NCBI RefSeq assembly: GCF_003633775.1
Contig: NZ_RBIN01000005.1
Location: 124,001 to 188,000, forward strand
Length of the DNA stretch: 64,000 nt
Reading direction: 5' to 3'
From: Kushneria sinocarnis
GTDB taxonomy: Bacteria > Pseudomonadota > Gammaproteobacteria > Pseudomonadales > Halomonadaceae
Below the pieces are notes generated by a model. The model searched no databases and had not been told where the DNA came from. It saw only the letters and a list, made by a program, of their open reading frames with translations. This document shows positions 51,761-61,164 of this stretch, one piece after another. The translations under genes were made by a program, and so were the position numbers. How positions within the stretch are numbered: position 1 is the first letter of the stretch; every line of letters starts with the position of its first letter.

Positions 51761-53058
51761 TGGATGCCTCGATGCTGACCATGTTCGGCAGCTTCTTCCT
51801 GCTGATCTTCCTGGGTGTACCGGTGGCCTTCTCGATCGGCATTGCCACCGTGATCACCATGCTGCTGACCTTTCCGTTCGATGTCGCGGTGTCGATCGTG
51901 GCCCAGCGCATGGCCACCGGGCTGGACAGCTTCACGCTGCTGGCGATCCCGTTCTTCATTCTCGCCGGTACGCTGATGAGCAGCGGCGGCATCGCCCGAC
52001 GGCTGATCGACTTCGCCCAGGTACTGGTCGGCCGGCTGCCGGGCTCGCTGTCGCACGTCAACATCATGTCCAACATGATGTTCGGCGCCATCTCCGGCTC
52101 GGCGGTGGCGGCAGCCGCGGCCGTCGGCGGCACCCTGGGGCCGATCCAGCAGCGCGAGGGCTACCCGGCGCCCTACTCCACCGCCGTCAATGTCTCCTCC
52201 TGCGTGACCGGACTGCTGATTCCCCCCTCCAACGTGCTGATCGTCTATTCGCTGACCTCGGGCGGGGTGTCGATCGCCACCCTGTTCATGGCCGGCTACA
52301 TCCCCGGCATCCTGATGGGGCTGGGGCTGATGCTGACCGGCGGCATCATCGCCAGACGGCGCGGCTACCCGACCGCCGAGCGGCCGACGCTGAAGCAGGC
52401 GGTGCAGGCGTTTCTGCGCGCCATCCCCAGCCTGATGATGATCGTGGTGGTGATCGGCGGCATTCTCGGCGGCGTGTTCACCGCCACTGAGGCCTCGGCC
52501 ATCGCGGTGGTCTATACCTTCGTGCTGTCGGTACTGATCTATCGCGAGGTGACCTTCCGCCAGCTGCCGAAGCTGATTCTGGAGTCGGTGGTGATGTCCT
52601 CGGTGGTACTGCTGCTGATCGGGCTGTCGGTGAGCATGTCGTGGGCGATGAATGTCTCCGGCATCCCGCAGGCGATCAGCGATACCCTGCTGTCGGTGTC
52701 CAGCAACCCCATCGTGATCCTGCTGATGATCAATCTGGCGCTGCTGATCGTCGGCATCTTCATGGACATGACCCCGGCGGTGCTGATCTTTACCCCGATC
52801 TTTCTGCCGATCGCCACCCAGCTCGGCATCGACCCGGTGCACTTCGGCATCATGATGGTGTTCAACCTCTGCATCGGGCTGCTGACGCCGCCGGTGGGCA
52901 GCGCGCTGTTTGTCGGCTGTTCGGTCTCGGGGGTCAAGCTGCAGCATCTGCTCAGACCGCTGCTGCCGTTCTACGCCGTGCTGGTGCTGGTGCTGCTGGC
53001 GGTAACCTTCATTCCGGCCCTTTCGCTGGGCCTGCCGCACCTGTTCGAGCTGAAGTAA
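51760..53058 (+). CDS. dctM: TRAP transporter large permease (DctM)
   Basis: 432 aa with about 12 membrane segments. FFLLIFLGVPVAFSIGIATVI, FTLLAIPFFILAGTLMSSGGIARRLIDFAQ, MSNMMFGAISGSAVAAAAAVGGTLGPI and IPPSNVLIVYSL are all DctM signatures. It forms the sodium-coupled pore of the TRAP system. The ATG shares bases with the dctQ stop, so the genes are translationally coupled. A GC hairpin follows. Confidence 0.92.
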   Translation: MDASMLTMFGSFFLLIFLGVPVAFSIGIATVITMLLTFPFDVAVSIVAQRMATGLDSFTLLAIPFFILAGTLMSSGGIARRLIDFAQVLVGRLPGSLSHVNIMSNMMFGAISGSAVAAAAAVGGTLGPIQQREGYPAPYSTAVNVSSCVTGLLIPPSNVLIVYSLTSGGVSIATLFMAGYIPGILMGLGLMLTGGIIARRRGYPTAERPTLKQAVQAFLRAIPSLMMIVVVIGGILGGVFTATEASAIAVVYTFVLSVLIYREVTFRQLPKLILESVVMSSVVLLLIGLSVSMSWAMNVSGIPQAISDTLLSVSSNPIVILLMINLALLIVGIFMDMTPAVLIFTPIFLPIATQLGIDPVHFGIMMVFNLCIGLLTPPVGSALFVGCSVSGVKLQHLLRPLLPFYAVLVLVLLAVTFIPALSLGLPHLFELK

Positions 53059-53070
53059 TCCCCCGCCCCG

Positions 53071-53098
53071 CGCCGCCCGCTGCCGGGCGGCGCTGTTG
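53071..53098 (+). terminator. Terminator-like hairpin after the TRAP operon
   Basis: Perfect 9 bp stem CGCCGCCCG / CGGGCGGCG with a CTGC loop, followed by the short T-containing run CTGTTGT. Starts 12 bases after the dctM stop. Confidence 0.65.
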
Positions 53099-53237
53099 TC
53101 ACCCTGGCCACTGGTCTTAGCCGGTTGCGCGACACTTTCCTGCCTGCGACCAGGGTTTGACAGCAGCCGCAGCTCCCGCCATCACTTGTATCAGGTCCTG
53201 CCGATCGGCGGCATTCACGCACAGTCGAGGCCCCTGC

Positions 53238-54626
53238 ATGCGCGAGACACTGATGAGCTGGCCTACCCAGCTGCCCGGCTGGGTGCTGGCCGGCGGCGTC
53301 CTGGCCCTGACCGTGGCCCTCCATGCCCTGCTGGGCTATCTGCACCTTCGCCTGCGCCGGCTGGCGCAGGGCAGGCTGCACCCGCTCAATGTCGCGGCCA
53401 TTGCCGTGCACCCGCCGCTGGTGGCCGGTGTCTGGCTCTACGGGCTGGCGATCACCCTCTGGCATCTGATTCCGGATGGCGTGGCATGGCATCCGGCGAT
53501 CATGACGCTGGCCAATGCCGCCGCCCTGCTCGGGGTATGGCTGGTGATTCGCGTGTCGCGCCGGCTGATCGCGGTAATGGATCGCTGGTCCGGACAGCGC
53601 GAGCACCGTTTCGAACGCTACCTCGTGCCCTTTCTGGTGCGCTGCGTGGCGGCGCTGGCGCCGGTGCTGCTGCTGTTTTCGCTGCTGCCGCTGTTCATTA
53701 CCTCCACGCGCATCGATGCCGTGCTGCACAACATCACCAGTCTGCTGCTGATTGCCAGCATCGCCGCGGTCATGGTGCATGGCGTCAACGTGACCGAACG
53801 GCTTTTGAGCGAGCGCTATCGCATCGATGTGGCCGACAACCTGGTGGCTCGCAAGGTACATACCCAGATCGCCGTGCTGCGCAAGCTGGTCAACTTCATC
53901 ATCATCCTGCTGGCGCTGGCCTCGATGCTGATGGTGTTCGACAAGGTCCGCCAGCTCGGCGCCAGCATCCTGGCCTCGGCGGGGATTCTGGGCGTGGTAC
54001 TGGGCTTCGCTGCCCAGAAGGTCATCGGCAACCTGATTGCCGGCATCCAGATCGCCCTCACCCAGCCGATCCAGCTCGACGATGCCGTGGTGGTCGAGGG
54101 GGAGTGGGGCTGGGTGGAAGAGCTCACCCTCACCTATGTGGTGGTGCGGCTGTGGGACTGGCGGCGGCTGGTGCTGCCGATCAACTACTTCATCGATCAT
54201 CCGTTCGAGAACTGGACCCGGCGCACCAGCGATCTGATCGGCACCGTGATGCTCTACGCCGACTACTACCTGCCGCTCGACACCCTGCAAGAGGAGGCCG
54301 AGCGCATCGCCGAGGCCTCACCGCTGTGGAACGGCAAGGTCTGCAAGGTGCAGCTGCTGGAGATGACCGAACGCAACATGCAGCTACGCGTTCTGGTCAG
54401 CGCCACCGGTGGCCCCGACACCTTCGATCTGCGCTGCGAGATGCGCGAGGGTCTGATCCGCTTCATTGCCGGGCACTACCCCGATGCGCTGCCGCGGGTG
54501 CGCCTTGATCTGCCACCACAGGGCAGCGCCGGCGCGCCGGCCGAGCGCGGGCACCCGGACAGCGAAGAGGAGTCGACCTACGGCGTGCCGGAACGCAGCA
54601 GCTCGCCCTCCTCCTCGGATGCCTGA
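53238..54626 (+). CDS. MscS-family mechanosensitive ion channel
   Basis: 462 aa. Four to five membrane segments in the first 250 residues, then the pore-lining helix and beta domain: VRQLGASILASAGILGVVLGFAAQKVIGNLIAGIQIALTQPIQLDDAVVVEGEWGWVEEL, followed by the C-terminal MscS domain and an acidic, disordered tail. It releases solutes under osmotic downshock. Larger than MscS and close to the YbdG/YnaI size class. GAGG lies seven bases before ATG 53238; ATG 53253 is an alternative. The 3' end overlaps the convergent ogt gene by 49 bases. Confidence 0.87.
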   Translation: MRETLMSWPTQLPGWVLAGGVLALTVALHALLGYLHLRLRRLAQGRLHPLNVAAIAVHPPLVAGVWLYGLAITLWHLIPDGVAWHPAIMTLANAAALLGVWLVIRVSRRLIAVMDRWSGQREHRFERYLVPFLVRCVAALAPVLLLFSLLPLFITSTRIDAVLHNITSLLLIASIAAVMVHGVNVTERLLSERYRIDVADNLVARKVHTQIAVLRKLVNFIIILLALASMLMVFDKVRQLGASILASAGILGVVLGFAAQKVIGNLIAGIQIALTQPIQLDDAVVVEGEWGWVEELTLTYVVVRLWDWRRLVLPINYFIDHPFENWTRRTSDLIGTVMLYADYYLPLDTLQEEAERIAEASPLWNGKVCKVQLLEMTERNMQLRVLVSATGGPDTFDLRCEMREGLIRFIAGHYPDALPRVRLDLPPQGSAGAPAERGHPDSEEESTYGVPERSSSPSSSDA

Positions 54627-55144
54627 ACGCGGGTTACTCCGGTGTCGGCGGGCAGCCCGACGCCCTCCAGCGTCAGCAGCGCGCGCTTGCGCTCGAGCCC
54701 GCCGGCATAGCCGCCCAGCCTGCCCGAGCCGGCCAGCACCCGGTGGCAGGGCACGATGATCGACAGCGGATTGCGTCCTACCGCACCGCCCACGGCGCGG
54801 GCGTGGCCGGGCGAGAGCGAGAGCTGCTCGGCGAGCATTCCGTAGGCGGTCACCGTGCCCCACGGGATGGCCCGCAGTGCCTGCCAGACCCGTTGCTGGA
54901 ACGCCGTACCGGGCGGCGCCAGCGGCAGCTCGAATTCGAACCGTTCACCGCTGAAATAGGCCGCAAGCTGCTCCGCGGCGTGCCGGATCACCGGCGACCG
55001 GCTGGCACCGACCGGCTCGGAGGGCTGCGTCAGGGCCGGAAAGTGGCGCTGACCGACAAGGAACACACCGCTCAGCTGCTCATGCTCGTCGGCCCGCAGC
55101 ACGATCTCACCCAGCGGGCTTTCCATGCTGGCGTAATGCGTCAT
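54578..55144 (-). CDS. ogt: Methylated-DNA--protein-cysteine methyltransferase
   Basis: 188 aa suicide repair protein for O6-alkylguanine. The C-terminal MGMT domain is complete: FQQRVWQALRAIPWGTVTAYGMLAEQL, GHARAVGGAVGRNPLSIIVPCHRVL (acceptor Cys in PCHRV), GGYAGGLERKRALL. No Ada-type N-terminal part. The start overlaps the alkA-type gene stop by four bases, so the two form an alkylation repair operon. The C-terminal tail runs 49 bases into the MscS gene. Confidence 0.92.
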   Translation of the reverse strand: MTHYASMESPLGEIVLRADEHEQLSGVFLVGQRHFPALTQPSEPVGASRSPVIRHAAEQLAAYFSGERFEFELPLAPPGTAFQQRVWQALRAIPWGTVTAYGMLAEQLSLSPGHARAVGGAVGRNPLSIIVPCHRVLAGSGRLGGYAGGLERKRALLTLEGVGLPADTGVTRVQASEEEGELLRSGTP

Positions 55145-56613
55145 GATGGGGTGACCTCCTCATGTGATGGTGTTGTCACCGGTCGATCCTCACCTTCCCA
55201 CAGCCGGATCGCGGCATAGGCGCGCCAGGGCGACCAGCGATGGCTGTACTGCTCGAGCGCCCTGGCGCTCTCCAGCCCCAGCCGCTTTTTGAGCACGGCA
55301 TCGCCGGCGGGAAAGGCATCGGGCCAGGCCAGTGCCCGCATGGCAATGTACTGCACGGTCCATTCACCGATACCGCGAATCGCCCGCAGCGCCGGCAGTA
55401 CCTCAGCCGGGTGCATCAGCGGCGCCAGGCTCACTCGCTGAGCGACGATCTCACACGCCAGTGCAATGATCGCCTCGGCCCGCTGACGCAGCAGCCCCAC
55501 CGCGATCAGTGCTTCCGGCGCCAGCCCGGCAATCCGCGAGGCCTGCGGAAAGGTGACACTCAGGCCAGCCGGAGCGCCCGCCACCGGCTCACCGAACTGC
55601 TCGACCAGCCGCGAGAGCAGGCGCCGTGCCTGCGTGACGCGAATCTGCTGACCGGCGATCGCCCGCACCGCCATTTCGAAACCGTCAAACGCACCCGGCA
55701 CCCTGATGCCCGGCCGGTCAGCCGCCAGTTCGCCCAGGTGGGCATCGATGAGCTCCGGGGAACAGTCCAGATCAAACAGCCGGCGCACGCGGGACAAGAC
55801 CCCGGCGACGACTGGGTACAGGCTCGCCGGCAGGGTCACGCTCAGCGCATGACGCTCGGGCACATGGCTCACCCTTACCCAGCCATGATGCCACTGCCCC
55901 CGGCGCTCGATCGCGACCGTGCGGGCGTAGCACTCCCCTTCGATGCTCTCCACCCCTTCGATGGCGCGCGACGCCAGAAAGGCCAACAGGGCCGACCAGC
56001 ACAGCGGCGGACGATAGGCGAGTTCGATACACAGTGGCGCGCCGGCGTCACTGCCGCCGGTCCGGCGCAGGGCACTCGGCGTCAGCCCGTAGCCCTGGCG
56101 AAACAGGGCATTGAAGCGTCGTTGACTGCCGAAGCCGGCGGCCAGTGACAGCTCGGTCATCGGCAGCCGGGTTTCGGTCAGCAGGCGTTTGGCCAGCAGC
56201 AGCCGGCGGGTCTGCACGAAGCGGCGGATACTCACCCCGAAATGGGCTTCGAAGATCCGGCGCAGGTGGCGATCGCTGACCCCGATGCGGCCTGCCAGCG
56301 CAGCCATCGGGGCCTCATCGAGAAAACCGCTCTCGATCAGCGCGGCCGCCGACTGCGCCAGCCGCGCCGACATGTCCGTCATCGCCAGCCCCGGTGCCCG
56401 TTCGGGACGACAGCGCAGGCAGGGCCGAAACCCGGCCTGCTCGGCAGCAGCGCTGTGAGCAAAGAAGCGGCAGTTCTCCCGGCGCGGCTGGCGCACCCGG
56501 CAGACCGGCCGGCAGTAGATGCCGGTGGTCGTCACCCCGGTGAAGAACCAGCCGTCGAAGCGGCGGTCACGGGAGAGCATGGCCTGATAGCAGGTTTCGA
56601 AATCGAGGTTCAT
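55141..56613 (-). CDS. Ada-AlkA fusion: DNA-3-methyladenine glycosylase II with Ada regulatory half
   Basis: 490 aa fusion. Residues about 8-75: Ada zinc domain with Cys ligands in GIYCRPVCRVRQP and PCLRCRPE, one of them the methyl-phosphotriester acceptor. About 90-185: AraC-type helix-turn-helix (LAGRIGVSDRHLRRIFEAHFGVS, LAAGFGSQRRFNALFRQGYGLTPS). About 195-480: AlkA N-terminal fold and HhH-GPD glycosylase with GIGEWTVQYIAMRAL and the catalytic Asp in PAGDAVLKK. It senses methyl damage, activates transcription and removes alkylated bases. Translationally coupled to ogt. Confidence 0.92.
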   Translation of the reverse strand: MNLDFETCYQAMLSRDRRFDGWFFTGVTTTGIYCRPVCRVRQPRRENCRFFAHSAAAEQAGFRPCLRCRPERAPGLAMTDMSARLAQSAAALIESGFLDEAPMAALAGRIGVSDRHLRRIFEAHFGVSIRRFVQTRRLLLAKRLLTETRLPMTELSLAAGFGSQRRFNALFRQGYGLTPSALRRTGGSDAGAPLCIELAYRPPLCWSALLAFLASRAIEGVESIEGECYARTVAIERRGQWHHGWVRVSHVPERHALSVTLPASLYPVVAGVLSRVRRLFDLDCSPELIDAHLGELAADRPGIRVPGAFDGFEMAVRAIAGQQIRVTQARRLLSRLVEQFGEPVAGAPAGLSVTFPQASRIAGLAPEALIAVGLLRQRAEAIIALACEIVAQRVSLAPLMHPAEVLPALRAIRGIGEWTVQYIAMRALAWPDAFPAGDAVLKKRLGLESARALEQYSHRWSPWRAYAAIRLWEGEDRPVTTPSHEEVTPS

Positions 56614-56689
56614 GCCGCTACTCTAGGCTGCCACCGGCGGTAGCGCTCGCCGGATTCGGACATGTGAGCGCCCCGCTCCGGTGATCGGC

Positions 56690-57226
56690 TCAGCGCCCCA
56701 GGCCGGCAGTGAGCTCGGGCTGAACGATCTCGATCCAGTAACCGTCGGGGTCCTTCACAAAGGCAATGTCGGGCATCTTCCCCGAGCCCGGCCGCTTGAC
56801 GAACTCCACGCCCATGTCCTCGAACCAGGTCGTGGCACTCTCCAGGTTGGGCACGCTGAAGCAGATGTGGCCGAAGCCCTGGGGCGCGTCGTTGCCGTTG
56901 TGATAGGCGAAATCGGGATCGTCCTCGGTGCCCCAGTTGTGGGTCAGCTCCAGCAGCCCGCGCTGGCTGAAGGTCCAGACCGTCCGCTCGTCCGGATCCT
57001 CCGGCACGCTGTCTTCCGGCAGCAGCCGGGTGAGGAAGTAGAGCGTGAACTGCATCTCGGGGAATTCGAGCTTGCGCAGCAGCCGCATGCCGAACACATG
57101 GGTATAGAAATAGAGCGAGCGCTCCGGGTCCTTCACCCGCAGCATGGAGTGGTTGAGGGTAAAGCCGGCCGCCGCATCGGGCGACTGTTCGGCCACGCCG
57201 GGGGCGTTTTCGGTAAAGGTCGACAT
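56690..57226 (-). CDS. gloA: Lactoylglutathione lyase (glyoxalase I)
   Basis: 178 aa, the size of the longer bacterial and eukaryotic-like GloA. It turns the methylglyoxal-glutathione adduct into S-lactoylglutathione. Metal ligands can be placed in FTLNHSMLRVKDPERSLYFY (His), LLELTHNWG (Glu), FGHICFSV (His) and YWIEIVQP (Glu). ATG 57226 is chosen; longer readings add unrelated sequence. Single gene divergent from the LysE exporter. Confidence 0.92.
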   Translation of the reverse strand: MSTFTENAPGVAEQSPDAAAGFTLNHSMLRVKDPERSLYFYTHVFGMRLLRKLEFPEMQFTLYFLTRLLPEDSVPEDPDERTVWTFSQRGLLELTHNWGTEDDPDFAYHNGNDAPQGFGHICFSVPNLESATTWFEDMGVEFVKRPGSGKMPDIAFVKDPDGYWIEIVQPELTAGLGR

Positions 57227-57383
57227 TGCAGACTCCCTGTTCTGGAACTGGAATCTGCAAGGGTAGACGATCCGAAGGCCGATGACTGCCCCCGCCGCCC
57301 CCGGTGACGGCCCGCCACCACTGGACGCCGGCGTTGCGGGTTGGGCATGCTGGCCCTGCACTGCCCGTCACGGAACATCCGCC

Positions 57384-58028
57384 ATGCTCGGCCTTCATGA
57401 TCTGCCGCTGTTTCTGTTCTCCGGCTTGTTGCTCAACATGACGCCCGGCCCGGACTCGCTGCTGGTGCTGTCGCAGACGGCCACCCGGGGCTGGCGGGGC
57501 GGCGCCGTCACGGCGCTGGGCATCGGTACCGGCACGCTGGTGCACGTGACGGCCGCGGCTCTGGGCCTGTCGGCGCTGCTGAGCGCTTCCGCCACGGCCT
57601 TCACGGTCATCAAGTGGGCGGGCGCGCTGTGGCTGATCTGGCTCGGCCTTTCGGCCCTGCTGCAACGGGGTACGCCGGCCGGAACAGGCCGCCTGTCTGC
57701 CCGGCCGCCGGTCTCGGCGTCCCGGGGGGCCCTCTTTCGCCGGGGCCTGCTGACCAATGCCCTCAACCCCAAGGTGGCGCTCTTCTTTCTGGCCTTCATG
57801 CCCCAGTTCATCACGCCCGGCACCGGGCTGGAGCCCCTGGCCTTTCTGGTGCTGGGATTGATCTTCGATGTCACCGGCATGCTCTGGAGCGCCGTGCTGA
57901 TCGTCACCCTGACCGTCACCGGTCAGCGCCTGAAACCCGGTGCCACACTCAAAGGGCTGCTGGCGCGCAGCGTTGGCGCCCTTTTCGTGGCCATGGGCAT
58001 CAAGCTGGCCCTGACCCGCGCCCCCTGA
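57384..58028 (+). CDS. LysE-family amino acid exporter
   Basis: 214 aa with five to six membrane helices. LFLFSGLLLNMTPGPDSLLVLSQTATRGWRGGAVTALGIGTGTLVHVTAAALG is the standard RhtB/LysE opening (TPGPD motif), and FRRGLLTNALNPKVALFFLAFMPQFI its second signature. It would export amino acids or related metabolites from the cytoplasm. ATG 57384 is the first start consistent with family length. Convergent with the M42 peptidase gene; a hairpin lies between. Confidence 0.89.
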   Translation: MLGLHDLPLFLFSGLLLNMTPGPDSLLVLSQTATRGWRGGAVTALGIGTGTLVHVTAAALGLSALLSASATAFTVIKWAGALWLIWLGLSALLQRGTPAGTGRLSARPPVSASRGALFRRGLLTNALNPKVALFFLAFMPQFITPGTGLEPLAFLVLGLIFDVTGMLWSAVLIVTLTVTGQRLKPGATLKGLLARSVGALFVAMGIKLALTRAP

Positions 58029-58094
58029 CCGGGCGGCACGACCATGGCTGGTCACAGGCACTGAGCGTGGCGATCACTGTCTCGCCGCTGCAGG

Positions 58095-58124
58095 GCGACT
58101 GCATCCGGCGCCTGATGCAGTCGC
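58095..58124. terminator. Hairpin between convergent lysE-type and M42 genes
   Basis: Perfect 10 bp stem GCGACTGCAT / ATGCAGTCGC with a 10-base loop. No T tract; may terminate in both directions weakly. Confidence 0.4.
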
Positions 58125-58195
58125 ATCTGCTGGCCGAGCGCCACGCCGGCGACGCCCCCTGAAGGTCATCGCCGGCGCCAGCGGCCGCGATCGGC

Positions 58196-59293
58196 TCACT
58201 CGAAGTAGCTGAAGGTCTCACCGCTTTGGATATTGAGCAGGCTGTGGTAGATCAGTTCGATCACCTGCTCGACATCGCTGCGCTGCACCATCTCCACCGT
58301 GGTATGCATGTAACGCAGCGGCAGCGAGATCAGCGCCGAGGCCACGCCGCAGTTGCTGTAGGCGAACGAGTCGGTATCGGTGCCGGTGGCGCGGGAGCGC
58401 GGCAGGCGCTGGAAGGGAATCTGCTGCTGCTCGGCGGTCTCGATGATGCGCTCGCGCAGCCGGTTCTGCACCGCCGGCGCGTAGGCAATCACCGGGCCGG
58501 CGCCGATTTTATTGGCGCCCTGGGTTTTGGGATCGATCATCGGCGTGCTGGTGTCGTGACAGACATCGGTGACGATCGCCACATCGGGCCGGATACGCTC
58601 GGCGATCATCTGCGCCCCGCGCAGCCCCACCTCTTCCTGTACGGCATTGACGATATACAGGCCGAAATCGAGCGTCTGTCCGCGCTCCTTCAGCAGCCGG
58701 GCCACCTCGGCGATCATGAAACCACCGATGCGGTTGTCGACTGCCCGGCAGACGAACTTGTCGCCGTTGAGCACGGTGAACTCGTCGGGATAGGTGATCA
58801 CGCAGCCGACGTGAACGCCGAGCGCCTCGACCTCATCCTTCGAGCCGGCGCCGACATCGACGAAGATGTTGTCCGGTTTGGGCGCCTGCTCCTCGCCCTG
58901 GCCGCCCCGCCGGGTATGAATCGCCGGCCAGCCGAACACGCCGGGCACCACGCCGTTTTTCGTGTGCACGTTGACCCGCTTGGAGGGTGCGATCTGATGG
59001 TCGCTGCCGCCGTTGCGGATCACGTAGATCATGCCGTCGTCGGTGATGTGATTGACGTACCAGGAGATCTCGTCGGCGTGCCCCTCGATCACCACCTTGT
59101 AGGTCGCCTCGGGGTTGATCACGCCCACGGCGGTGCCGTAGGTATCGGTGAAGAACTCATCCACCCAGGGGCGCAGGTACTCCATCCAGAGCTTCTGGCC
59201 CTCCCACTCGTAGCCGGTGGGGGCGGCATTGTTGAGATAGCGTTCGAGAAACGCCATGGCATCGGCGCTCAGCAGACCGGTTTCGGCACTCAT
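58196..59293 (-). CDS. M42-family metallo-aminopeptidase
   Basis: 365 aa di-zinc aminopeptidase. Metal and catalytic residues can be seen in VIEGHADEISWYVNHI, FVCRAVDNRIGGFMIAEV, NAVQEEVGLRGAQM, TDVCHDTSTP and the final LRYMHTTVEMVQ. It trims peptides in the cytoplasm; relatives form tetrahedral particles (TET, FrvX, PepA). ATG 59293 lies 83 bases after a GC-rich region; upstream in-frame codons do not look coding. Substrate preference unknown. Confidence 0.88.
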   Translation of the reverse strand: MSAETGLLSADAMAFLERYLNNAAPTGYEWEGQKLWMEYLRPWVDEFFTDTYGTAVGVINPEATYKVVIEGHADEISWYVNHITDDGMIYVIRNGGSDHQIAPSKRVNVHTKNGVVPGVFGWPAIHTRRGGQGEEQAPKPDNIFVDVGAGSKDEVEALGVHVGCVITYPDEFTVLNGDKFVCRAVDNRIGGFMIAEVARLLKERGQTLDFGLYIVNAVQEEVGLRGAQMIAERIRPDVAIVTDVCHDTSTPMIDPKTQGANKIGAGPVIAYAPAVQNRLRERIIETAEQQQIPFQRLPRSRATGTDTDSFAYSNCGVASALISLPLRYMHTTVEMVQRSDVEQVIELIYHSLLNIQSGETFSYFE

Positions 59294-59532
59294 GATTTGA
59301 CTGTCCTGATTGCGTGAAACATCGGCTCGACGCCGCTGCGGGCCCCGAACCGGACTTCCCCCTGCATGATAACCAATACGCGCCGCCCTGCCCGAATCGT
59401 ACCAGGTCATCGGTGCTACGCCAGTGCGACAACCTGCCTCGCGACACTGCCCTATCGAGGGCATAGTCTGGGGCTATCTCAAGGCGCCTGGGATCGATTC
59501 AACAAGAGATCATTTCAGGGGAGTACTGCATC

Positions 59533-60165
59533 ATGCGCACGGTTACCATGCTGTCTGCCGCCATCCTCGCCATGGCCGGCAGTCTCGCGGCCACGCCCGC
59601 ACTGGCCTATGGGCAGGGGGATGTCTACACCCGCTTCGGGGTCGCCAAGGTGTCGCCGAAGGACGATAACGGCGATCTCGACGCCATCGGGGTCGACAAG
59701 ATCGATGTCGACGACGATTCCGGCTTCGCCTTTACCCTGGGCTACCGCTTCCTCGATCAATGGGGCGTCGAACTGCTGGCCGCCCAGCGCTTCAAGCACG
59801 ACATCAATCTTGATGGCAACGAAGCCGGCTCCACCAAACACCTGCCGCCCACGCTGACCCTGCAGTACTACCCGTTCGGCGGCACCGAGGCCCGGGTGCA
59901 GCCCTATATCGGCGCCGGGGTCAACTACACCCACTTCTCGGACGAGAAGCTCGACGGCGGCAGCCTCGACATGGATGACTCCTGGGGCTGGGCCGGCCAG
60001 GTCGGCGTCGACCTGCTGGTGAGCGAACACTGGGCACTCAACGCCGCCGCCTGGTATCTCGACATCGACTCCGATACCACGGCCACCGTGGGCGGCAACG
60101 ACTACGACACCACGGTGCACATCGACCCGGTCGTGGTCATGGGGGGCATCAGCTACCGCTTCTGA
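59533..60165 (+). CDS. ompW: OmpW-family outer membrane protein
   Basis: 210 aa. Signal peptide MRTVTMLSAAILAMAGSLAATPALA, then an eight-stranded barrel typical of OmpW: GDVYTRFGVAKVSPKDD, GFAFTLGYRFLDQWGVELLAAQRF, LPPTLTLQYYPFGG and the C-terminal VVVMGGISYRF ending in Phe, the outer membrane signature. Forms a narrow hydrophobic channel in relatives. Regulated by oxygen, salt or stress in other bacteria; nothing specific seen here. Confidence 0.92.
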   Translation: MRTVTMLSAAILAMAGSLAATPALAYGQGDVYTRFGVAKVSPKDDNGDLDAIGVDKIDVDDDSGFAFTLGYRFLDQWGVELLAAQRFKHDINLDGNEAGSTKHLPPTLTLQYYPFGGTEARVQPYIGAGVNYTHFSDEKLDGGSLDMDDSWGWAGQVGVDLLVSEHWALNAAAWYLDIDSDTTATVGGNDYDTTVHIDPVVVMGGISYRF

Positions 60166-60226
60166 CACCGCCCTGCCCGGCGGCAGGCTCGGCCCGGGCC
60201 CGCCGCCGACCGGCGGCCTGCAGGTA

Positions 60227-60895
60227 TCAGCGCTGCCCGCTGGTACGCTGCTCCTCCTGCGAGGAGGCCGCAGCTGCCTCGCGGGCAGCCGCATCCCGGT
60301 TGCGCGCGGCGTCGTCGGCACGCACCCCATCGGGCCGTTCGTCACCCGCCGCCGCAGTGCTGTCGGCGCCGTTTCTGCCATCCTGCTCGTGGCCGGTCGT
60401 CGCCTCGTAGGCCTGCGCCTGCGAATAGCCCGGCTCTTCGGCGGTTTCATCCTGCGCGGCCGCGCGGCTCCGGCTGTCGGCGGTACCGCCGGTGGTCGCG
60501 CCGGTTGACCGGGAGGCCGAGTGCGGCGCGGGCCGGTCGCCCTCGCCCCTGTCGGCCTCCCGATCGGCCTCGGAGCGCTGATCGGTAATCGTCTCCGGGG
60601 CCGGCGGCAGGTCGATCAGATGCTCGGGATGGACATCCGCCAGCTGCTCGGCATGGCGTGCCACGTGCTGGTACATCTCGCGATAGTCACCGGCCATCCG
60701 GGTCATGATGGTCGAGATCTCCTGAAAGTGCTCACGCACCTCGGCCCTGTAATCATTCTGCTCACGCCGCGACTGCTGCACATCCCTGGCGTGCTGGCGC
60801 CCCGTCATGGAGCCCAGCCAGTAGCCGATCAGCACACCAATGATGCACCCCACTACGACAATGGCAATCCACTCGCCGGTACCGATACTTTCCAT
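60227..60895 (-). CDS. zapG: ZapG/YhcB-family (DUF1043) inner-membrane protein
   Basis: 222 aa. One N-terminal helix WIAIVVVGCIIGVLIGYWLGSM, then a helical domain with REHFQEISTIMTRMAGDYREMYQHVARHAEQL, the conserved DUF1043 core, and a long disordered tail rich in Ala, Asp, Glu, Arg and Gln. The E. coli protein (YhcB/ZapG) coordinates envelope growth and division. The tail is longer than in E. coli. AGGAG precedes ATG 60895. Convergent with ompW, divergent from the NlpC/P60 gene. Confidence 0.89.
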   Translation of the reverse strand: MESIGTGEWIAIVVVGCIIGVLIGYWLGSMTGRQHARDVQQSRREQNDYRAEVREHFQEISTIMTRMAGDYREMYQHVARHAEQLADVHPEHLIDLPPAPETITDQRSEADREADRGEGDRPAPHSASRSTGATTGGTADSRSRAAAQDETAEEPGYSQAQAYEATTGHEQDGRNGADSTAAAGDERPDGVRADDAARNRDAAAREAAAASSQEEQRTSGQR

Positions 60896-61164
60896 CCCGG
60901 ATACTCCTGTTATCGTGAATGCGCGGACATTGCACCGGTGTCCGCCGTCAGCCGCATCACGGTGATACGGCCGTAGCCCGTCTCCCAGCAAAGCATGGCA
61001 ACAGCCGCCATGTCAGATTTTTCAGCTTAAGCGTCAGTACTGACGTTACCATGCCCGCTACCCGGCGCTGCCATGCCGATTCCCGCGGGGCTTGACCCCG
61101 GTTGTGCAATCGGCGCCTGATAACGGCTGACCGGAGTTCACCGCAGACAGACGAGAGAGGCCTG

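Noticed and set aside
51688-53040. 450-codon open frame on the minus strand opposite the TRAP genes
   Set aside because: The product is a His/Gln/Arg/Asp-rich string typical of the antisense of GC-rich membrane protein genes; dctQ and dctM are clearly real.
56610-58061. 483-codon minus-strand frame spanning gloA and the LysE gene
   Set aside because: It crosses two well-supported genes out of frame and shows only low-complexity Gln/Gly/Arg sequence.
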